DNA of 64,000 bases from Lacticaseibacillus pantheris DSM 15945 = JCM 12539 = NBRC 106106 (GTDB lineage: Bacteria > Bacillota > Bacilli > Lactobacillales > Lactobacillaceae), in contig NZ_BBAI01000003.1 of assembly GCF_001311175.1 (NCBI RefSeq), positions 58,032 through 122,031 on the forward strand. Direction: 5' to 3'. The first letter of the stretch is position 1. The number at the start of each line of letters is the position of its first letter. The notes under the pieces were generated by a model. It searched no databases, had not been told where the DNA came from, and saw only the letters and a program-made list of their open reading frames with translations. The translations under genes and the position numbers were made by a program. Below are positions 58,648 through 64,000 of this stretch, one piece after another.

Positions 58648-59600
58648 GTGGCCTTTTTTTCAAATAATTTTCAATCCCGCAGCTGGCGGGGGAAACTCTG
58701 TGGCTACGTGGCACATCGTTAAGGATGAGCTGAATCGGCGGGGAGTAGAGTTTCGTGTGCGGACTTCCAAGCATCCGGGACATACGGTTGAGTTGGCCCA
58801 CCAGATTGCTAAGTTTAACGACCGTGACGATACGGTTTTGCTAGTTATCGGCGGCGACGGAACCCTTAACCAGGCGGTGACGGGTATCCGCGAGGCTGGG
58901 AATACAACCATGCCGGTTGCGTACGTGCCGGCTGGTAGCGGCAATGACTTTGCCCGTGCCAATCGGATTAGTAAGGATCCGTTGAAAGTGTTGGACGCCA
59001 TCATCGATACGACCGAACCGGTACGTATCGATATTGGTGAGTTTCATGAACGCACCCGCAATCAGCATGGCTACTTTGTGAACAACGTTGGTGTGGGGTT
59101 TGATGCGGCCGTAGTTGACGCCGCTAATCACAGTCGGGTAAAGCCATTTCTCAACCGGATGCATCTCGGTACACTGGCATACCTACTGAGCGTGTTCAGC
59201 GTGTTATTCAACCGGCACGCCTTTGAGGCCCGGGTTAACGTGGGCGATGATCACGATATTATTCCGAATGCGTATATTTGCACGACTACTAACCACCCCT
59301 ACTTTGGTGGTGGCGTACGGATCATGCCTGGGGCCTCAGTAATTGATGGTCAACTTGACCTGGTGATTGTGGAAGAGAAACACTTTTTTTACGTTCCTGT
59401 TCTTAATGATACAAATTTTGTTCCGCAAGAAGCTCGATTTTGAGGGTATTCACCACTACCGGGCTGACCGGTTGTATGTAGAAACTAGCTCGCTAGAGTT
59501 CGGACAAATGGACGGGGAGGAGTTAGGGACCCGGCCGTTCGAATTGGAGTTTAACGTGAGCCACCAACTGTTTTGGATGGGCGACTTAAACCCACAATAA
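58648..59600 (+). CDS. dagK: Diacylglycerol kinase / lipid kinase (YegS/DagK family, frameshifted)
   Basis: About 315 residues. GGDGTLNQAVTG, VPAGSGNDFAR and NNVGVGFDA are the lipid-kinase motifs; the N-terminal IIFNPAAGG is restored only if the T7 run at 58654-58660 is T6, and the C-terminus (FTFLFLMIQILFRKKLDFEGIHHYRA) only if T7 at 59384-59390 is T6. Start most likely GTG 58648 (or TTG 58636 behind AAAGGAG). Converts diacylglycerol to phosphatidic acid in membrane lipid recycling. Confidence 0.85.
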
Positions 59601-59612
59601 AAGATAATAATC

Positions 59613-59680
59613 GGGGAGCTGAATTTTAGTGTTCGTAGACCGCTAAGCGCGGACGACACGTGAATTCAGCTCTCTTTTTG
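59613..59680 (+). terminator. Terminator of dagK
   Basis: GAGCTGAATTT.AGTGTTCGT pairs with ACGACACGTGAATTCAGCTC, then TCTTTTT. Confidence 0.85.
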
Positions 59681-59698
59681 CATCGCCGGTTTGAACGC

Positions 59699-59718
59699 AT
59701 AAATGTGCGTACATTTAT
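59699..59718. promoter_or_regulatory. Operator-like palindrome
   Basis: ATAAATGT-GCGT-ACATTTAT, a perfect 8-bp inverted repeat about 60 bases upstream of a strong promoter. Confidence 0.5.
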
Positions 59719-59780
59719 AAAGCGATGACGACTTTGCTAATCCACCGGTTGATTGGATTACTTAAACAATTTTTGCCGGG

Positions 59781-59963
59781 TTGTCAGATTGGTAGGGGGG
59801 TGCTACTATTTCTGTGTGCGGTGGTATACAGATACGGCAAATGGTTGTATGTGGTAACCATCCGCCAGGTGTAAGAATGAGGTGCCCATCGCCATGGTGG
59901 GTATGTAAGCAACCACAGAACGTCAAAAAGGGCTACCGACCAGTACACGGTCGGTAGCCCTTT
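59781..59963 (+). ncRNA. Candidate small RNA
   Basis: Promoter TTGTCA (59781-59786), exactly 17 bases, TACTAT (59804-59809). The expected transcript begins near 59816 and ends at an intrinsic hairpin AAAGGGCTACCGACC / GGTCGGTAGCCCTTT (59927-59963). It contains no credible open frame. Inside are ATGGTT..AACCAT (near 59846), and GCGG..CCGC pairing. It is not recognisable to me as 6S, SRP, tmRNA or RNase P RNA. The terminator may also serve rnjA from the other side. Confidence 0.55.
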
Positions 59964-59969
59964 AATTGT

Positions 59970-60007
59970 CAACAGGCCCGGTATCTAGAGGACACCGGGC
60001 CTGTTGG
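59970..60007 (-). terminator. Terminator of rnjA
   Basis: CAACAGGCCCGGT / ACCGGGCCTGTTG, immediately after the rnjA stop on the minus strand. Confidence 0.75.
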
Positions 60008-60014
60008 TAGTTAA

Positions 60015-61697
60015 CTATAACGTAATCAGCATTGGTAGAATCAACGGCCGCCGTTCAGTACGCTCGAAGAGATAGTCACCTAAACTCTTCACAATGGCAT
60101 CCTTGAGCAATGCCTCACTAACTTTTTCATTGTCAGTAAACGTGTTTTTGATGGTGTGGAAGACCCGCTTCTGGGCGTGGTTAATCAGCTCGCCTGACTC
60201 GCGCATGTAAACAAAGCCGCGAGACAACAAGTCTGGACCCGCCAGGACGGTTTGCTTTTGCATGTTGATCGTGGCAACAACAACCACTAGTCCTTCTTCA
60301 GACAGCACCCGGCGATCGTGGATAACCGCGTTACCGATGTCGCCAACACCGCTGCCATCAACGTAAACGTCGCTAGCAGGGAAGTGGCCGGCGCGGCGGG
60401 CGTGGTCTGCAGTCAAGGCGAGCACATCACCGTTACCCATGATGAAGGTGTGATCTTCAGGCACACCACATTGGGCAGCCAGTTCCGTGTGAATCTTTTG
60501 CATCCGGTACTCACCGTGACATGGCATGAAGAACTTAGGCTTCATCAATCGGAGCATTAACTTCTGTTCTTCCTGACCACCGTGACCAGAGGTATGGATG
60601 TTGTTCACCTTACCGTGGATAACGTCAGCGCCGGCTGCTTCCAGCTGGTTGATAACGTCGTTCACGCTGGTAGTGTTACCCGGGATTGGGTTACTGGAGA
60701 AGACCACGGTATCACCAGGCTGAATGCTAATCTGACGGTGGGTACCGTTAGCAATCCGCGAAAGGGCGGCCATGGGTTCGCCTTGTGAGCCGGTACATAG
60801 AATTAGTACCTTGTTGGCGGGCAGGCGCTTGAGTTCATGGGCGTCAATCAGGTCTTCGTCGGGAATGTTCAGGTAGCCTAGTTCGCGCCCATTAACAATC
60901 GCATTTTCCATTGAACGACCAAACACGGCAATTTTACGGCCGCGGGCAATGGCAGCCTCCGCCGCTTGGGCAATTCGGGAAATGTTTGACGCAAAGGTGG
61001 CGAAGATGATGCGGCCGTCAATCCGGTCAAAGATGTGGCGGATTGAGTGGCCGACAAAACGTTCGGACTTCGTGAAGTTCGGAATCTCGGCGTTAGTACT
61101 GTCAGACATTAACAGCAGGACGCCTTCTTCACCAAGCCTAGCCATCCGCTGCAGGTTGGGCGCCGGCTGGTTGCCAACAGGGGTGAGGTCAAACTTGTAG
61201 TCACCAGTTTGGACCACGACACCATTTGGCGTGTGTACGGCAATACCCAGAGTATCGGGGATACTGTGCGTAGTGCGGAAGAATGATACGGAAACCTTAT
61301 CAAAGTTAAGCTCCGTGTCTTCATTGATTTCCGTCAAGCTAGTCGAACGGAGCAACCCGTGCTCTTCCAGCTTGCCACGAATCAAGGCGGCCGCTAGCGG
61401 ACCGGCATAAACGTCAACGTTGGGAACCTGCTTCAAGAAGTAAGGCAGGCCGCCGATATGGTCTTCGTGACCATGGGTAATGACCAAAGCCTTAATTTTG
61501 TCCGCATTTTGTTTGAGGTACGAGTAATCGGAGATCACATAGTCGATCCCAAGTAGGTCGTCCTCCGGAAATTTAATACCAGCATCAATTACGATAATTT
61601 CATCGCCATACTGAACGCCGTACATGTTCTTACCAATTTCACCAAGACCACCAACGGCAAAGGCGGCGGTTTCGTTGGGTTTAATGTTTAGTTTCAT
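60015..61697 (-). CDS. rnjA: Ribonuclease J1
   Basis: 560 residues. The metallo-beta-lactamase HGHEDHIGG motif (His75, His77, Asp79, His80), beta-CASP features [29 protein letters not shown] and [10 protein letters not shown], and the C-terminal domain are intact. It is the major 5'-3' exonuclease and an endonuclease in mRNA decay and rRNA maturation. Four bases after rpoY in one operon, as in most Firmicutes. No frame damage. Confidence 0.96.
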   Translation of the reverse strand: MKLNIKPNETAAFAVGGLGEIGKNMYGVQYGDEIIVIDAGIKFPEDDLLGIDYVISDYSYLKQNADKIKALVITHGHEDHIGGLPYFLKQVPNVDVYAGPLAAALIRGKLEEHGLLRSTSLTEINEDTELNFDKVSVSFFRTTHSIPDTLGIAVHTPNGVVVQTGDYKFDLTPVGNQPAPNLQRMARLGEEGVLLLMSDSTNAEIPNFTKSERFVGHSIRHIFDRIDGRIIFATFASNISRIAQAAEAAIARGRKIAVFGRSMENAIVNGRELGYLNIPDEDLIDAHELKRLPANKVLILCTGSQGEPMAALSRIANGTHRQISIQPGDTVVFSSNPIPGNTTSVNDVINQLEAAGADVIHGKVNNIHTSGHGGQEEQKLMLRLMKPKFFMPCHGEYRMQKIHTELAAQCGVPEDHTFIMGNGDVLALTADHARRAGHFPASDVYVDGSGVGDIGNAVIHDRRVLSEEGLVVVVATINMQKQTVLAGPDLLSRGFVYMRESGELINHAQKRVFHTIKNTFTDNEKVSEALLKDAIVKSLGDYLFERTERRPLILPMLITL

Positions 61698-61700
61698 ATT

Positions 61701-61913
61701 TTAAAACTCCGTTAACTTGTAGTTATCGGACTGTTGTTCGTACTCCAAGAACTTGCCCTCGAGTGGCTGAATCAGTTCGATGTTGTAGTCGGTGTTTTCC
61801 TCGAGCAGTTTGCGTGCCGTGCGCTCGCTGTCGGCCTCAAGGTAGAGTGATACTGTGTTTTCACGCATTGCGTTTTCCAACCGTGATGGCTGGTAAAGAA
61901 CTTTGTAAATCAT
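61701..61913 (-). CDS. rpoY: RNA polymerase epsilon subunit RpoY (YkzG)
   Basis: 70 residues beginning MIYKVLYQPSRLENAMREN; the conserved partner of rnjA. Start ATG 61913 behind GAAAGGAGCACTT; an upstream ATG would overlap the RBS. A short CCCC-TGAT-GGGG hairpin followed by CTTTCTTT lies in the leader (61941-61957) and may attenuate the operon. Confidence 0.92.
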   Translation of the reverse strand: MIYKVLYQPSRLENAMRENTVSLYLEADSERTARKLLEENTDYNIELIQPLEGKFLEYEQQSDNYKLTEF

Positions 61914-62174
61914 AAGTGCTCCTTTCATGTACACAAAGAAAGCCCCATCAGGGGACTATTCAATCATATGCCCGCATTTTGCCAGGTTACCCCAGCTAGT
62001 TGTTATCATTCTACCATACAGATTCGGGATAAGCTAACGTTACTCGTGTAATTGGGTGTTCACTGTGCTCACCGACATCATTAAAATCCAGATATTGTCT
62101 GGTGCAATACGTCACTAACAGCGACCGGATGTGGCATAATGTAAGTAGTAACCACCATGATAGGGGTGATGTTG

Positions 62175-62591
62175 ATGCCAATATTGGCAGTGGTAATAGC
62201 CGGGGCGTTAGTAGTTTTGCTCATCATTATTTGGGTAGTACGGCGGCGCCAGCGGGTTCAGGCTGAGCACGAGCGGTGGATGCGCGCCATTGATCTCGCC
62301 GTGGGTAAGGCGCTACACGACGCGGGCATCGCTGTGGGCGTTAAGCTAGCGGGACAACCCGTTGAAGCGGTGTGGCACCGACAAGTGATGTTGGCCCACT
62401 ATGAACTACCCGTCGGCACACAGAATACGGAGCAGCAAGTTCGGGCCGCGTTCGGGAACATCGCTTTGTCACAGTTGGCCCTAACGGACGTTTGGGTGCA
62501 GGCGGAGAATCAGCACGTTAATTTCGATGTGGCTTACCTTGTTAACGACGCGACCAAGGCGTACGTGGCCGATTTGGAGCGAGTAGAGTAA
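62175..62591 (+). CDS. Membrane-anchored hypothetical protein
   Basis: 138 residues. One N-terminal membrane helix (ILAVVIAGALVVLLIIIWVV) is followed by a basic stretch RRRQRVQAEHERW and a cytoplasmic or soluble domain of unknown fold. Start ATG 62175 fits the RBS GGGGTG; ATG 62169 is possible. It lies between rpoY and def, divergent from rpoY. Not recognised. Confidence 0.6.
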   Translation: MPILAVVIAGALVVLLIIIWVVRRRQRVQAEHERWMRAIDLAVGKALHDAGIAVGVKLAGQPVEAVWHRQVMLAHYELPVGTQNTEQQVRAAFGNIALSQLALTDVWVQAENQHVNFDVAYLVNDATKAYVADLERVE

Positions 62592-62601
62592 CAATTAGTG
62601 T

Positions 62602-62659
62602 AACAAAGAGACGGCCGATTATCGTTCCCGTGGGGGATAATCGGCCGTCTCTTTGTTCG
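62602..62659. terminator. Bidirectional terminator between convergent genes
   Basis: CAAAGAGACGGCCGATTATC / GATAATCGGCCGTCTCTTTG, a 20-bp perfect stem. Confidence 0.92.
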
Positions 62660-62664
62660 CGTGA

Positions 62665-63219
62665 TTAGTCAACCATGACTGCTTCAGGATCAATGTCAAA
62701 CGGGTGATCCGTATTGATGTGGTCATAGAAGAGGGTGCCGTTCAGGTGGTCAATTTCGTGCTGGCACACAATGGCAGGGTAGTGCTTGAGGCGAATCTTT
62801 TTCTGTTCGCCATCGACGTTTTGGTACTTAATAGTAATCCGGTCGTGACGCATAACCAGACCATCGTGTTCGTCGTCAACGGATAGACAGCCTTCACCTT
62901 CACGCAGGCCGGCCTGTTGGACCGATTCACTGACGATTTGCGGATTAACCAGTACTTCTTTGAAAATAATTTCGCCCTGGTCGCCGGGAACTAGCACTGC
63001 GGCCATGGACACGCTCTTGTCCACCTGTGGTGCGGCAAGACCAACACCTGGACGCAAGTGATACTTTTTGTTTTCTTCCTCATCCTGGCTGATAATTAAG
63101 TATTCCATTAAGTCATGGGCTAGCTGCTTATTTTCGTCCGAGAGGGGGAATTCCACCTGCTGGGCACGAGCGCGCAGCACCGGATTCGGGTCGCGGACAA
63201 TATCTTTCATTAGAAACAC
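62665..63219 (-). CDS. def: Peptide deformylase
   Basis: 184 residues from GTG 63219 (RBS GAGG nine bases upstream; ATG 63210 has a poor RBS). Motifs [15 protein letters not shown] and HEIDHLNG give the metal site. The insertion [13 protein letters not shown] marks a type 2 Firmicute enzyme. It removes the formyl group from new proteins. Confidence 0.95.
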   Translation of the reverse strand: MFLMKDIVRDPNPVLRARAQQVEFPLSDENKQLAHDLMEYLIISQDEEENKKYHLRPGVGLAAPQVDKSVSMAAVLVPGDQGEIIFKEVLVNPQIVSESVQQAGLREGEGCLSVDDEHDGLVMRHDRITIKYQNVDGEQKKIRLKHYPAIVCQHEIDHLNGTLFYDHINTDHPFDIDPEAVMVD

Positions 63220-63329
63220 GGTTAATTGCCTCCTCAAGTAATCTACTGTTTAGATTACCACACGTTGCCCGCTAGAAGACAGAGTTTGCGAACAAAATAT
63301 CGACGTGGAGCAGGTTGGGAGGTTGTGCC
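63220..63329. other. Upstream region of def
   Basis: Contains the start region of def on the minus strand and then repeat sequence; no other gene. Confidence 0.35.
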
Positions 63330-63655
63330 AGCGCTGCTAGTGGCTGGTCGTACTGGCGTGGTGGCTCCGTGTGGCGGTTTTGGTCGGCGGGGGTGCCGTG
63401 GGGTGCTACGACTTTGTGGACCGCTCCACGGTGACCGCTGCTAGGGCGAAACCTTCAACCGCAAAGCCCGCGGTTTCCGGTGCGACTTAGAGACTGCTTG
63501 CCAAGTGCGGGCAGCCAGTCTCTAAGCTCGTCGTATCGTACATCGCTCCGCTCTTACGGCGGCAGGCCCCTTGCAGCGGTCACCGTTCCGGGTCCAGTCG
63601 TCTCCGTACCCCGCGGCGCCCCCACCGACCAGAACCACATTTGCAGGCGAATTTA
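63330..63655. repeat. Large structured intergenic repeat, A element of locus R6
   Basis: The outer stem GGTTTTGGTCGGCGGGGGTGCC (63376-63397) pairs with GGCGCCCCCACCGACCAGAACC (63615-63636). Tips: AACCGC-AAAGCCC-GCGGTT, CTTAGAG..CTCTAAG, and CGTATCGTAC..TTACGG. A stray inner-arm fragment GGCTGGTCGTACTGGCG from the other A subtype lies just upstream (63341-63358). The right flank is ATTTGCAGGCGAATTTA. Confidence 0.85.
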
Positions 63656-63784
63656 CTAAAACTTTTGCCACCTCTACACATGCCAGTATAGCTAGTAATA
63701 GATATTGACGTTCAAGTGTTCAGACGATTCACAACCTACAATTCAAATAAATGAACAATTCCTGGCGAATGTGTTTCGTTGCAC
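63656..63784. other. Unique spacer between R6-A and R6-B
   Basis: About 130 bases, AT-rich, no gene. Confidence 0.4.
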
Positions 63785-64000
63785 CAGTCGCGTGGGCCGC
63801 GTCAGTCAGACCGGCGAGCGGAGGCGTGTGGGGTCGGAATGGTAACCAGTGCCGGGGTGTAACGTTCTTATGGCTTTAGCCATTAGAACGCGACGAATTT
63901 CGAGACCGGACGGTGGTTTTCCGGACGGGCTTGAAATCGCGGCGGAAACACGCCCGCACCTGGCGGGTTGGAACCTTCGCCCTAGCAGTGGATTACATGG
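63785..64000. repeat. B element of locus R6, cut by the window end
   Basis: Left edge CCAGTCGCGTGGGCCGCGTCAG. Tips CGTTCTTA-TGGCTTTAGCCA-TTAGAACG (63864-63891) and CCCGC-ACCTG-GCGGG; then CTTCGCCCTAGCAGTGGATTACATGG, after which the right arm continues past the window. Confidence 0.8.

Noticed and set aside
59816..59963. 6S RNA or SRP RNA
   Set aside because: The length and folding did not match: no long rod with a central bubble as in 6S, and no SRP-type GGAA-loop motif.

Overview
The window looks like a chromosomal segment of a GC-rich member of the Lactobacillaceae. The evidence is protein-level: CopY/CopB, MecA, a T-box-led argS followed by argR, tandem PrsA lipoproteins beside yhaM and hit-ecsAB, RNase J1 with RpoY, peptide deformylase, RecD2 and EF-P are all typical low-GC-Firmicute housekeeping genes. 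Gene order around yhaM-prsA-hit-ecsAB resembles that of Bacillus and lactic acid bacteria. No transposase, phage gene, integrase or CRISPR array is visible. I cannot name the species.

Layout. 0.1-4.1 kb: copper efflux (copY-copB), an ABM-like protein and a metallo-hydrolase. 5.2-7.6 kb: mecA, azlCD and a HicB-like orphan. 7.7-10.2 kb: tRNA-Gly, T-box leader, argS, argR. 10.3-13.8 kb: a pseudouridine synthase, a class A PBP and a YlbF/YheA protein. 14.7-23.9 kb: yhaM, two prsA copies, hit, ecsAB, trmB, ytpR, a DedA protein and an AlkD-like protein. 24-31.3 kb: a CocE/NonD hydrolase, mnmA, an MFS exporter and a DUF2974-like hydrolase. 31.5-43.1 kb: a phosphorus island with ppx-like, ppk and ppx genes, then a phosphonate ABC transporter (phnDCEE) and a fused phnX-phnW. 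43.2-48 kb: a MarR/EmrB pair, a second MarR with a divergent acetyltransferase, efp and small envelope proteins. 48.4-57.1 kb: a P-type cation ATPase, a histidine phosphatase, a TPR protein, recD2 and an Eis-like acetyltransferase. 57.2-63.2 kb: a substrate-binding protein behind a tyrosine-rich leader peptide and attenuator-like hairpins, a diacylglycerol kinase, a candidate small RNA, rnjA-rpoY and def.

The strongest unexplained signal is a family of very large, GC-rich, multi-branched inverted repeats in six intergenic regions (about 4.1, 13.8, 26.2, 37.1, 51.2 and 63.3 kb). Most loci have an A element, a unique AT-rich spacer and an inverted B element. Stems differ between copies by compensatory changes, hairpin tips are swapped between copies, all loci share one orientation, and they lie about 10-14 kb apart. 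I do not recognise the family.

About two dozen genes are interrupted by one- or two-base shifts. Every A/T run of seven or more that I traced inside a gene breaks the frame by one or two extra bases, and other breaks are dropped single bases. Essential genes (argS, recD2, a PBP) are affected while the rest of each protein is well conserved. I read these as uncorrected long-read sequencing errors rather than decay, and annotate such genes across their full span.
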